Program-made: the position numbers and the translations under genes
Shown: positions 6,338 to 14,973 of the stretch, piece by piece
How the letters are laid out: every line of letters starts with the position of its first letter
Numbering within the stretch: position 1 is the stretch's first letter
The notes under the pieces: model-generated
Databases searched by the model: none
Told to the model about the DNA's origin: nothing
The model's input: only the letters and a program-made list of their open reading frames with translations
Source of the DNA: Owenweeksia sp048267305
GTDB taxonomy: Bacteria > Bacteroidota > Bacteroidia > Flavobacteriales > Schleiferiaceae
NCBI GenBank assembly: GCA_048267305.1
Contig: JBLWXT010000004.1
Coordinates: forward strand, 150,523-214,522
DNA: 64,000 nt
Direction of reading: 5' to 3'

Positions 6338-8113
6338 TTGAATAATTTTGAAGCCTTAGGGCTTTCACAACCAGTTCTTAAAGCCCTCAATGAGTTGGGC
6401 TTCGAGAACCCCACCGACATCCAGAAACAAGCAATTCCATTACTTCTTTCTAAACCACAGGATTTTATTGGCCTTGCACAAACAGGAACAGGAAAGACGG
6501 CCGCCTTTGGATTACCACTTATTGAACTTATTGAACCTGAAGAAAGAAATACTCAGGCATTAATTCTTGCGCCAACGCGTGAATTGGCACAGCAAATAGG
6601 GAAACAGCTGGAGCAATTTGCCAAGCATATAGGCAAACTCAATATAGCTTGCGTATTTGGAGGAGCAAGTATTTCAGGACAGATTTCTGAAATCCGCAGA
6701 GGAGCACAGATTATTGTGGCCACTCCCGGTCGCCTTATTGACCTTAGTCAGAGAGGTGCGGTTAAGCTTAATCAGTTGGAGTACATTATCCTCGATGAGG
6801 CTGATGAAATGCTAAACATGGGATTTAAAGACGACCTGGATTACATCCTGGCACAGGCACCCGCTGAAAAAATCACATGGCTATTCTCGGCTACCATGCC
6901 CAGGGAAATTAAGAGTATCGTAAAGAACTACATGACTAACCCTGCAGAGGTGAAAATCAACTCTGGTCAGGTGGTTAATGAAAATATAGAACACCAATAC
7001 GCTGTAATAAAGGCCTCGGATAAAACTGAAGCCCTGCGTAGAATGCTGGATTTTGATCCGGAAATGTATGGTGTGGTTTTTTGCCGCACCAAGCGCGACA
7101 CCCAAAGGGTAGCTGATGAACTTGTGGAAACAGGTTATGCTGCAGAACCTTTACATGGTGATCTTTCGCAGGCACAGCGCGATAATGTTATGCGCAAGTT
7201 TAAGTCTAAAACGGTGCAGTTGATGATTGCTACCGATGTAGCAGCCCGTGGTATAGATGTAAACAACCTTACTCACGTAGTGCACTTTGCTTTGCCAGAT
7301 GATGCCGAGTACTATACTCACCGTAGTGGACGTACAGCTCGTGCCGGTAAAAAGGGTATTTCTCTTTCGTTGATTACCAAAGGTGAAATGCGCAGAGTTA
7401 AATTTCTGGAAAGCAAACTGGGTATCAGGTTTGAAAAAGCCATGATTCCGGCTATTGAGGATATTGCAAAAAATAGAATTTCACATTGGGCTCAAAAGCT
7501 TGCTGATCAGGAAATAAGCAAAGGCGTAACAGCCGAAATGATGGGTGAAGCTAATCTTTTACTGGTTAACTTTAGCAGGGAAGAGCTTATTGCCAAGTTT
7601 ATCAGCGGACAACTTTCACGTATTTCTGCTAAGAATTCGCTTAGTGATTTAAATGATAACTCACGCGGAAACAGCAGAGACAGAGATTATAGTGATGACC
7701 GTGGCGGAAAAAGAGGTGGCCGTGGTGAAAGACGCGAACGCGATTCTCGTGGAAACGAGGCAGGCATGAGTCGCTATTTTATTAACCTCGGTGTTGTTGA
7801 CCAGCTCAATAAGGGTGGTTTGCTTAGATTTATCTGTGACAATACTGGCCTTAGTGGAAACGAGGTGGGCAGAATTACTCTTGACCAGCGTCATGCCTTT
7901 TTTGATGTAGCTGAAAAGTCGGATGGCGTTATTGCTTCCCTCAACGGTAAAAAGTTTGATGGCCGTGAAATCAGGGTAAATAAGGATGATTCTGCTGGTG
8001 GACCTTCAGGAGGTGGCGGTGGCCGAGGTCGTGGTCGTGATGACCGCGGTGGCGGTGATCGTGGACGCGGAGGTAGACCTTCTTCAAAATTTAAGAAAAG
8101 GAATAAGTACTAG
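6338..8113 (+). CDS. DEAD-box RNA helicase with DbpA-type RNA-binding domain
   Basis: A 591-aa ATP-dependent RNA helicase. Motifs in order: Q motif (GFENPTDIQKQA, ~21-32), Walker A AQTGTGKT (47-54), DEAD (153-156), SAT (184-186) and HRSGRTARAG (~330). A DbpA-like RNA-binding domain covers about 475-548 (MSRYFINLGVVDQLNKG onward), followed by an RGG-rich basic tail. This is the DeaD/CsdA-like layout, usually involved in ribosome assembly and cold-stress RNA remodelling. The start is TTG: the frame is closed by a stop at 6302-6304 and no ATG lies between. A strong hairpin terminator follows. Confidence 0.95.
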   Translation: MNNFEALGLSQPVLKALNELGFENPTDIQKQAIPLLLSKPQDFIGLAQTGTGKTAAFGLPLIELIEPEERNTQALILAPTRELAQQIGKQLEQFAKHIGKLNIACVFGGASISGQISEIRRGAQIIVATPGRLIDLSQRGAVKLNQLEYIILDEADEMLNMGFKDDLDYILAQAPAEKITWLFSATMPREIKSIVKNYMTNPAEVKINSGQVVNENIEHQYAVIKASDKTEALRRMLDFDPEMYGVVFCRTKRDTQRVADELVETGYAAEPLHGDLSQAQRDNVMRKFKSKTVQLMIATDVAARGIDVNNLTHVVHFALPDDAEYYTHRSGRTARAGKKGISLSLITKGEMRRVKFLESKLGIRFEKAMIPAIEDIAKNRISHWAQKLADQEISKGVTAEMMGEANLLLVNFSREELIAKFISGQLSRISAKNSLSDLNDNSRGNSRDRDYSDDRGGKRGGRGERRERDSRGNEAGMSRYFINLGVVDQLNKGGLLRFICDNTGLSGNEVGRITLDQRHAFFDVAEKSDGVIASLNGKKFDGREIRVNKDDSAGGPSGGGGGRGRGRDDRGGGDRGRGGRPSSKFKKRNKY

Positions 8114-8120
8114 TATTTCA

Positions 8121-8151
8121 AAAGCCCTCTCGGTTTAACCAAGAGGGCTTT
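8121..8151 (+). terminator. Hairpin terminator after the helicase gene
   Basis: AAAGCCCTCT and AGAGGGCTTT form a 10-bp stem, and the loop can itself pair (GGTTTAACC). It is flanked by A and T runs, so it may work in both directions between the two convergent genes. Confidence 0.85.
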
Positions 8152-8177
8152 TATTATGCCTTGTTGTAACGGTAGTT

Positions 8178-11100
8178 TTACCAGTCGTCATTGTAGTCGT
8201 AATTATTATACCTTCCACTGTATGCCGCACGCTTCCTTTGGTAAATTTCAATTTCCTTGAGGGTATCCTCAATTATTTCATCAATGTCATCCAGTTTCTT
8301 ATTATAGTTTTCTCCCTTTTTAGCCATTACATAATCCACACTCATTTCGGGTTTGTCCTCAACCACTACATAGCGTAGCGACCACAACTTATCATCTTTC
8401 TTCTTTGTTCTGAAAAAATAAGCCACTGCAGGAAAAGGCTTAATGCTAATTTCCTCACTGCGGATGAAATGTATTGAATCAAAATTATTGTTGTTGTAAT
8501 TGGGCGTCATGGCCTTAGCCAGGCTTTCCTTTGTTAAATACTCTGCAGCCAGCAGGTTTAGCTTTTTTACACTGCTCAGGTATTCATAGGCCACAAAATG
8601 TGCTTGCGGATCTTTAGATACGTAGTTCCACATAGTATCAGGTACGTTAAAGTGTGGGGCTATCAGTGTCAGTTGATTGGCCAGCACCACTTTGTTATTG
8701 AGCTTTAGCACGTTGGTATAATGCTCCTTTACAGCCTTTTTCCCTGCAAAGGGAATGAGAAGTTTATTGTAAAGTGTAAGATCACTTTGTTTGCTGGAAC
8801 TATAGGAGTTATAGGTGTTAATACGTTCGTCCCTAGCCCGTTGCTTTTTCAGCTCTACCTTGGCAAATCGCAATATGGTATTATACTTTTCACGCAGGTG
8901 AGATGATTTTACCAAGCCACTGTCCACCAAAGTGCTAAGGAGCCCGTAAATATGTGGTTTGTAGTCTTCAAAGTCGGTAAGGCCCAACAAACCCGGAAAC
9001 ATCATGGGGGCCAGTTCAAGCGAATCATCCAGCTCATTTATCAGGTTGGAGTAGGTGTATTCATTTGATGTAAACGGAGGTTCATCCAGTATAAGCTTTA
9101 AAAATACCTTGTTTGCCTTTTGGGTTTCAAAATCAGCCAGGGTTTCCAGTATCATAAACTGATAGGCTGAAGAGTCTATATTGGTATAATAGAGTTGTTC
9201 CAAAAACGGAATATTATCATCATCCTTGAGCCAGGCCAGTTGGTTGAGTAATTCCAGCCTTTCGGTACGTGTAAAACCTTCGTACTTAAAGTTTACCACC
9301 ACATCCTTAATCTTTGCAGCATCTGCATCTCTAAACCGCACCGAAGAGATGGAATTTTTGGCCTCAAAAACCTTTACACTATCGCCACTTTCCAAATCTG
9401 CAAAAAACAAATCAGCTCTTGAGTTGGTAACCGGTATTCCAATTACCGTATCGCCAGTGGGGCGGAAGCTGGCAAAGGCTTTTTCTATAAAAGGTGAAAT
9501 ACTGGATTGATTATCGGCCCCGGCAAAAATGGAAAACAATGCATCGTTTTCAAGTATGTGTTTTACGCGGATAGCACGATCTGTGTTAGTATCGGTAAGC
9601 CAGTATTCGCGGGCCTGAGATAAATAGCCAGGCCTTTCAATGGTGTATAAGGTGGTATCTCTTAAAATCCTAAGAGAACCATCTTTAAAGGCTTCTTCTT
9701 TGTATTTCCAAAAATTCCCCAGGCTTTTAGCGGAACTGTATTTACCCATATATTCAAAACGAATTTTAACCTGCTCACCGGTAGGTTCATTGGTTATCAC
9801 TTTGATGTTTGTGCTTCCGCGGTAATCGTGATTTTCCTTATTCTTATTGCTGTATGAGTTTCTGCGCAAGCTTTGAAAAAAGGAGTCATAGTTATTGATA
9901 TCCTTGGGAGCAGCCATTGTAATGTGAAAAACAGTATCCTGATATTCTTCAAATCCATTGGTATAATTCCAGTTTTCAAATTCAAAGGATTCAAAGAATT
10001 TGAGCCGTGCCTCTTCCGATTTATCCGTGGTGAGGAGGATTATATACTTAGGGCCTTCAAGGTGTATCTCTCCGTAAAGCAGCTGATTTTTTTTATTTGA
10101 GAGTTGAAAGCGAGAGTAGTCTCTTTTGCCATTATTGAGAAGATAAACCGTATCTAATTCCAGCTTTTTCTCTTCTCCTATTTTTCGGGCCATGTAGGTA
10201 AGTTCAAAGTCATCCTCTTCCAGATAATCAAAGTCGTAATACTGCCGTAAACCGGTGGCGTAGTAATTCTTATTGCTGTCGGTAGATTGTGCCCAAAAGG
10301 TGTAGTTGGGGTTGTAGAATGCCGCTTCGTATAGCTCTGTTCTAAGGTTTCCCGGCATATTTACCTTAAAGCCCCCAAATCGGGGAGAGTAAACCTCAGA
10401 TGTAGTTTGCCGATGTAGCCTGATGTTTTTAAAGAAGATTTCGGGCTGGGCAGATTTTGCAAAGTCTTTATGTCCTCCTACTTTAAAGATTATGATCTCC
10501 AGTGGGGTGAAGATTATCTGATAATGCTGAAAGTCTCCCTGTCTGGTTTTGTTGGTAATATCCATTGCGGGAAATCCAGAAACGGTAATACTTTTTTTGT
10601 CAATTATCTTTCCGGGGATATTCTCAAAGAGCAGGCTATCCAAACGCGACATATAAAAGCTCTCATCCTTGCCATACACCAAACCAAAAGTGCTGATTCT
10701 GCGGATAGAGTAAAAGCTGCCATTGGCCATATCTGCAAAAACATACTCCTGATACGGCTGACTGATAAACTTTACGAGCTTTCCGGGAGCTTTGGTAGTT
10801 ATAAAATTATCATCTGAGGTAAAGTCTGTAATTGGTTGGCTGTAAATGATTTCATCAATCTCATCCTTTTTGCCCATGCTTAGGGCAGAGATGTTTCTGT
10901 CTTCTGCCTCAACGGTATAACCCATTTTCCGCAGCAGGTTTATAACGCCATGGTTTCCCGGGAGGTGAGCAGCGCCAACCCCGGTAAATACAACCCCGGT
11001 TTTCATTAAGGAATCCATACCATTTACCATAATTTCATTGCGGTCATCAAGCATGTATTTGCGATGGTATTTCCCCGGATTTGTAGAGCTGGTAATAGTA

Positions 11101-11765
11101 TCCAGTAAATCGAGATTTCCCTTTCTATAGGCATCCTCCAACAAATCGTTCCAATTGGTGAAATTCCCTAAGAGAGCTTTAGCCTGACGGTCTGTAATTC
11201 TTACGGCATCCGGATCTGCACGATTGGCCATAAGCACACTTTTAAAGGATTCCTGATAATCCTCCAGCGCCACTATTTTTTTGTTTTTCTTTTTTCCTGT
11301 TTGAAAGATGAACAAATCCAGATAGGTGTTTTCCTCAAAATTTTGCTCGTAGGTATTATTCCTGTAAAGCAGGGAGTTTAGCATATCCTGATCGCGGGAG
11401 AGGTAGTATTCAAGCTCTTTTTGCTTAGGCTCCTTGGGCACAAATGAACTGTATAGAGGATATCGGTTAGAAGAGGTTCCGTAGGAAGCGGAAAAGAAAT
11501 CGTGGTACAATTTTGAGGTTGTCAAATCTTCCACCCAGTATTCGGGATTGGTTTCCAAAGCAATTATATCAGCACTTTCCAGCGCATCAAAAAATGTTTC
11601 ACCAAGGTGAAAGGCTACACGGTTGCTTACGTGCATGGTGCCATAGAGGTAGGAGGGCTTTTCCAGTCCATTGCCGCTAATTTTCCAAAGTAGGCCCTGG
11701 TATTCATTTTTGGATTGAGCCAGCATAGTTAGTGGAAGAAGAAGAAAGATGAAATATCGTAGCAT
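8178..11765 (-). CDS. Giant TraB/GumN family secreted protein
   Basis: A 1195-aa protein with a signal peptide (MLRYFIFLLLPLTMLAQS). Residues ~20-300 form a TraB/GumN (Tiki-like) domain: GLLWKISGNGLEKPSYLYGTMH, the ADIIALETNPE strand, and near 270 FTGVGAAHLPGNHGVINLL. These are the two conserved GxxH-type motifs that bind metal in Tiki proteases. The remaining ~900 residues show no recognised domain. They look like mixed beta-strand and helical repeats, with low-complexity Tyr/Asn/Asp residues at the very end. Ordinary TraB/GumN proteins are about 280-350 aa, so this is a long C-terminal extension. It is monocistronic and probably periplasmic or outer-membrane associated. Confidence 0.8.
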   Translation of the reverse strand: MLRYFIFLLLPLTMLAQSKNEYQGLLWKISGNGLEKPSYLYGTMHVSNRVAFHLGETFFDALESADIIALETNPEYWVEDLTTSKLYHDFFSASYGTSSNRYPLYSSFVPKEPKQKELEYYLSRDQDMLNSLLYRNNTYEQNFEENTYLDLFIFQTGKKKNKKIVALEDYQESFKSVLMANRADPDAVRITDRQAKALLGNFTNWNDLLEDAYRKGNLDLLDTITSSTNPGKYHRKYMLDDRNEIMVNGMDSLMKTGVVFTGVGAAHLPGNHGVINLLRKMGYTVEAEDRNISALSMGKKDEIDEIIYSQPITDFTSDDNFITTKAPGKLVKFISQPYQEYVFADMANGSFYSIRRISTFGLVYGKDESFYMSRLDSLLFENIPGKIIDKKSITVSGFPAMDITNKTRQGDFQHYQIIFTPLEIIIFKVGGHKDFAKSAQPEIFFKNIRLHRQTTSEVYSPRFGGFKVNMPGNLRTELYEAAFYNPNYTFWAQSTDSNKNYYATGLRQYYDFDYLEEDDFELTYMARKIGEEKKLELDTVYLLNNGKRDYSRFQLSNKKNQLLYGEIHLEGPKYIILLTTDKSEEARLKFFESFEFENWNYTNGFEEYQDTVFHITMAAPKDINNYDSFFQSLRRNSYSNKNKENHDYRGSTNIKVITNEPTGEQVKIRFEYMGKYSSAKSLGNFWKYKEEAFKDGSLRILRDTTLYTIERPGYLSQAREYWLTDTNTDRAIRVKHILENDALFSIFAGADNQSSISPFIEKAFASFRPTGDTVIGIPVTNSRADLFFADLESGDSVKVFEAKNSISSVRFRDADAAKIKDVVVNFKYEGFTRTERLELLNQLAWLKDDDNIPFLEQLYYTNIDSSAYQFMILETLADFETQKANKVFLKLILDEPPFTSNEYTYSNLINELDDSLELAPMMFPGLLGLTDFEDYKPHIYGLLSTLVDSGLVKSSHLREKYNTILRFAKVELKKQRARDERINTYNSYSSSKQSDLTLYNKLLIPFAGKKAVKEHYTNVLKLNNKVVLANQLTLIAPHFNVPDTMWNYVSKDPQAHFVAYEYLSSVKKLNLLAAEYLTKESLAKAMTPNYNNNNFDSIHFIRSEEISIKPFPAVAYFFRTKKKDDKLWSLRYVVVEDKPEMSVDYVMAKKGENYNKKLDDIDEIIEDTLKEIEIYQRKRAAYSGRYNNYDYNDDW

Positions 11766-11960
11766 GAAAAAAGGAGTTCGGGTGAGTTATTACAACGTTA
11801 ATTTTACGCAATTATAGTGTACCTCAGTCAGAAAAATGAATTGAATGCGCGGAATGACTTACAAAACCACCAAGTTGAAACCGTACAACCTATCATTAGT
11901 ATTGACTAACCTTTGGCGATACAGAGGCCTTCAGACCTTAATTTTGCCTTTTCAAAAAAT

Positions 11961-12410
11961 ATGAAAGCACTAAGCATCCTTTTAGCATTATTTCTTGTAA
12001 ATGTAGGACCACAGCAATCTCCCATAGATCAGCTAGATTGGATTTTGGGGACCTGGGCCCGCCCGGCCAATAACGAAAAGCGACAATCCTTTGAAATTTG
12101 GGAAAAGGTTTCGGACACCAAATACAAGGGGTTTGGTTACACCTTAAAAAATGGAGACACCACCTTTTCTGAAAAATTGGAAATCATAGAAAAAGCTGGC
12201 GATCTGTTTTATGTGGCGCATGTATCGCATAATAAGTCTCCGGTGTTTTTTAAGTTTACTACCATTAGTGATACCCTTTTTATATGTGAAAACCCTATAC
12301 ACGATTTCCCTAAGGAGATTGCCTACAGAAGGGATGGGAACAACTTATACGCCCATGTAGCTGCAGGAAATCGTAAAATTGATTTTGCCTTTAAGAGGGT
12401 AGAGGAGTAG
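11961..12410 (+). CDS. DUF6265-like secreted protein
   Basis: The ATG at 11961 gives a short signal peptide (MKALSILLALFLVNVGPQ) and was preferred to a TTG at 11913. The mature ~130 residues form a lipocalin-like beta pattern: LDWILGTWARP at the start, WEKVSDTKYKGFGYTLKNGD, then NPIHDFPKEIAY. The LxWLxGxW opening followed by an NPxHDFPxxIxY strand is characteristic of DUF6265 (DUF1579-like) proteins of unknown function. It ends 1 bp before the convergent zinc-finger gene. Confidence 0.75.
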   Translation: MKALSILLALFLVNVGPQQSPIDQLDWILGTWARPANNEKRQSFEIWEKVSDTKYKGFGYTLKNGDTTFSEKLEIIEKAGDLFYVAHVSHNKSPVFFKFTTISDTLFICENPIHDFPKEIAYRRDGNNLYAHVAAGNRKIDFAFKRVEE

Positions 12411-12411
12411 G

Positions 12412-12744
12412 CTAGCTGGCACAGTTTACACAAAACCGGCTTTGAGGCATCAATAAAATTCTCCCCAATGGAATTTCATGTTTACAGCGGGCACATTTGC
12501 CAAAGTCTGCTTCACGTACTTTGGGCAGTATGTTTTTTAAGCCCAAAAGCTTGTGCTCGGCAGTGCGCAAAGCAGCTTCAACAACCGAGCGGTTATTGAT
12601 GGCATCCATTCTCGATACTCGTCCAATAGCATTTTCAGGACCAATGGGTTTTGTAAGCTCCTTGTATTCCAATACTGAATTCTCGGTTTTTGTAATTTCC
12701 TCTTGAATCAGTTTCTCAATTTCATCCAGCTGCTTATCCTTCAT
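12412..12744 (-). CDS. DksA/TraR-type C4 zinc-finger protein
   Basis: A 110-aa protein with an N-terminal helical coiled-coil half and a C-terminal C4 zinc finger: CARC near residue 88 and CVNC at the end, with IPLGRILLMPQSRF between. This resembles the DksA/TraR family, which bind the RNA polymerase secondary channel and adjust initiation. The coiled-coil tip here lacks an obvious DxxDxA motif, so a DksA-like ppGpp role is not assured. Its ATG overlaps the stop of the upstream Gre-like gene by one base (TAATG), indicating translational coupling. Confidence 0.75.
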   Translation of the reverse strand: MKDKQLDEIEKLIQEEITKTENSVLEYKELTKPIGPENAIGRVSRMDAINNRSVVEAALRTAEHKLLGLKNILPKVREADFGKCARCKHEIPLGRILLMPQSRFCVNCAS

Positions 12745-13208
12745 TATGTTATAGATTTAATCTGAAAGGACTTTCCGTTGAATGAAATACCGTCACCTGT
12801 AGCTTTCCCAAGCATAGCCTGAGCCAGAGGAGAGGTGGGGGCCATAACAAAAACCTCCTGATTGTCAATTTGCATTTTACCTATTCCTACCGCAATAAAA
12901 TAATAGCCACTATCGGTTTCCACTAAAGCGCCAGATTGCACCTTATCGTAAACCTTTGTTGCATTTACACGGCTCAGAATAGTTTGCAGCTTTTGAGTTT
13001 CGGCCAGCTGCCTTCCCATTTTTTCCTGTTCCAGCTGAATCATGGCACGGCCGGTTTCGTGTTTGTCACCAGCCGTGCTTTTGGCCTCTGAGCCAAGCGC
13101 CTCTCTACTTTCTGCGAAAGCGGAGTTTAATTGCTCCAGTTTTTTGGTGATTAAAGTGAGGCAATTTGTGTAAAGCTGTTGTTTGAATAGTAATTTTTGA
13201 TTGGTCAT
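12744..13208 (-). CDS. GreA/GreB-like protein
   Basis: The ATG at 13208 starts MTNQKLLFKQQ and gives 154 aa; the open frame further upstream overlaps the divergent PrsW gene and is not used. The N-terminal ~75 residues form a coiled coil (CLTLITKKLEQLNSAFAESR onward). The C-terminal half is a beta-rich FKBP-like Gre domain: GALVETDSGYYFIAVGIGK, FVMAPTSPLAQAMLGKATGD. The SPLAxALLGKxxGD motif is the Gre C-terminal hallmark. Related Bacteroidota proteins are sometimes mislabelled as 3-oxoacyl-ACP synthases. It is translationally coupled to the DksA/TraR-like gene, so two likely secondary-channel factors are made together. Confidence 0.75.
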   Translation of the reverse strand: MTNQKLLFKQQLYTNCLTLITKKLEQLNSAFAESREALGSEAKSTAGDKHETGRAMIQLEQEKMGRQLAETQKLQTILSRVNATKVYDKVQSGALVETDSGYYFIAVGIGKMQIDNQEVFVMAPTSPLAQAMLGKATGDGISFNGKSFQIKSIT

Positions 13209-13309
13209 ATTTATAAGAGGAGTAGAGAGCAAATGTACTTTTTCAAGCGATGAGAGTTTTAGCTCCTGATTAGGCAGCTTCGATAGAATTTGAAAGTGAT
13301 AGGGACATA

Positions 13310-14866
13310 ATGTTCCATTATTCCTTAGTTTTCGAAGCTCAATCACTAAAAGCAACTATGGTACTACTGGCAATTTCCTTAATTCTATTGATCTACTTCG
13401 GTTATGGAGATTTTGTTGAAGCCAGGGAAACCAACAATCAGAAAGCCCAGGCCTATCAAAGAAGGTCGGTAACTATCATCGGGATCTTGCTGTTTATGGG
13501 TTATGGGCTTTATCTCATCCATCCGGATATAAGTGCCCGGTTGGGTATATTCCAAAGCAACAACGCTCGCTTTACTGCTTCTATAATTTTCGCTTTTGCT
13601 ATTTCGTATCTCTGGTTTATGTTTTTCAGGGCTCTCGATATTTTTGAAAGGGAGAAATCGGGTCCATTGATTATTCTTTTTGTGCTGGCCTGCGTCTCAC
13701 TTTTTCTGGTTTTCCCCATTGGTGATTTTTTGAGAGGCTTTGGTTTTGCATTGGACGGCACCTTTGTTGGCGATTTTATCTATTGTGTTCTTGTAATTGG
13801 AGTTCCTGAGGAATTGGTGAAAATCCTTCCCTTTTTGCTGATGCTGCGGTTTACCCGATCTATTAATGAGCCCTACGATTATATTTTATACGGAGGAGTT
13901 TGCGCTTTAGGGTTTGCCTTTATGGAGAATATCCAATATCTCAATAGCTCAAGTATGATGGCCCTTGCCGGGAGGGCACTTTACAGCACGGTAAGCCATA
14001 TTTTTGATACCAGTATTATCTGCTACTTTCTGGCTATAGCCCATTTCAAAAAGAAAAATTCAGTTTTAGCCTTTTTCAAGGGATTCATTCTGGCAGCGCT
14101 TGCCCATGGTTTCTATGATTTCTGGGTTATCACCGAAAGTGTTTCATACCCATTGCTTACCATCTTCTTTTTTTTGGCCTCTATTCATGTGCTGGTAATG
14201 ATGATCAACAATCTGATCAATATCTCTCCCTATTACAAACCTGAACGGATGTTGCGCACCGCTAAGTACAAGTTTTACCTCACCACTTATCTGGTGGCAG
14301 TTTTGGTGCTGGGTTTTGTGTTTATGCTTTTTTCAAAAGGGCAGGAGTGGGCCTATGCCTTTGCCAGGGGTGCCGCCTTTTTCGATTCGTATGTGTTGAT
14401 GTATTTAGTGGTGAGCTTTACCAGCCTCAATGTGGTGCATGGTTACATCATGCCACTGCGTATTAAAAAAATGCTTCTTCCGCTCATAAACCGTTACCCC
14501 AATTATTTGGGATTAAAAGTGCGGTTGAGCAGTGCCGAAACCTCATGGACTGTTAGACTGGATGAGCTTTCAGAGCAATTGCCACTAGAGGGTGTCTTGA
14601 CAAAAAGAATGGTGGTAGGTGGAAATTTTAACTGGTATGAAGTAACTATCGCGAACATGCCATTGGAGTGGGCCGAGCTCAATTATCGGATTATGATTGT
14701 ACCAACTAAGTTTAACAAACATCTATTTAACGGTGATCCACAACATTGCAGAGTAGCTCTGGTAAAGAGTTCTGTTGACAGAGACACACCTTTGGTGGAA
14801 GAATCCGAAATCGAAAAAATGGCCGTTGGTTACCTCATGGCTTTAGAGCCTGCCATACAGGTTTAA
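13310..14866 (+). CDS. PrsW family intramembrane metalloprotease-like protein
   Basis: A 518-aa polytopic protein of about ten helices. The PrsW signature is present: VPEELVKILPF (EExxK) near residue 167, then YDYILYGGVCALGFAFMENI with the family's Glu, then TVSHIFDTS and HGFYDFW supplying the two His motifs. PrsW proteins are CPBP-superfamily membrane proteases; Bacillus PrsW cleaves anti-sigma factor RsiW. The C-terminal ~130 residues form a soluble extension of unknown role. ATG 13310 has an AGGG sequence 5 bp upstream; ATG 13355 is an alternative start giving the same first helix. Confidence 0.8.
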   Translation: MFHYSLVFEAQSLKATMVLLAISLILLIYFGYGDFVEARETNNQKAQAYQRRSVTIIGILLFMGYGLYLIHPDISARLGIFQSNNARFTASIIFAFAISYLWFMFFRALDIFEREKSGPLIILFVLACVSLFLVFPIGDFLRGFGFALDGTFVGDFIYCVLVIGVPEELVKILPFLLMLRFTRSINEPYDYILYGGVCALGFAFMENIQYLNSSSMMALAGRALYSTVSHIFDTSIICYFLAIAHFKKKNSVLAFFKGFILAALAHGFYDFWVITESVSYPLLTIFFFLASIHVLVMMINNLINISPYYKPERMLRTAKYKFYLTTYLVAVLVLGFVFMLFSKGQEWAYAFARGAAFFDSYVLMYLVVSFTSLNVVHGYIMPLRIKKMLLPLINRYPNYLGLKVRLSSAETSWTVRLDELSEQLPLEGVLTKRMVVGGNFNWYEVTIANMPLEWAELNYRIMIVPTKFNKHLFNGDPQHCRVALVKSSVDRDTPLVEESEIEKMAVGYLMALEPAIQV

Positions 14867-14885
14867 ATTAAGCATAATATGAACA

Positions 14886-14924
14886 GTTCAGCTTCCCGCT
14901 CTGGTCGAAGCACTCAGGCTGACA
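14886..14924. repeat. Dispersed repeat fragment
   Basis: A GTTCAGCTTCCCGCTCTGG / TCGAAGCACTCAGGCTGAC-type segment between two genes. It shares the (C)TGG-TCGA...CTCAGGCTGA vocabulary with the repeats at 23.2-25.0 kb and 28.3-28.4 kb, and is probably a member of the same short interspersed family. Confidence 0.5.
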
Positions 14925-14973
14925 AGGCTTTTAACCTTCAACTAATAACCTTCAACATTAATTTCGAAGAATC

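Noticed and set aside
13209..13355. N-terminal extension of the Gre-like frame
   Set aside because: The extension has no family likeness and overlaps the divergent PrsW start; the ATG at 13208 begins the conserved protein.
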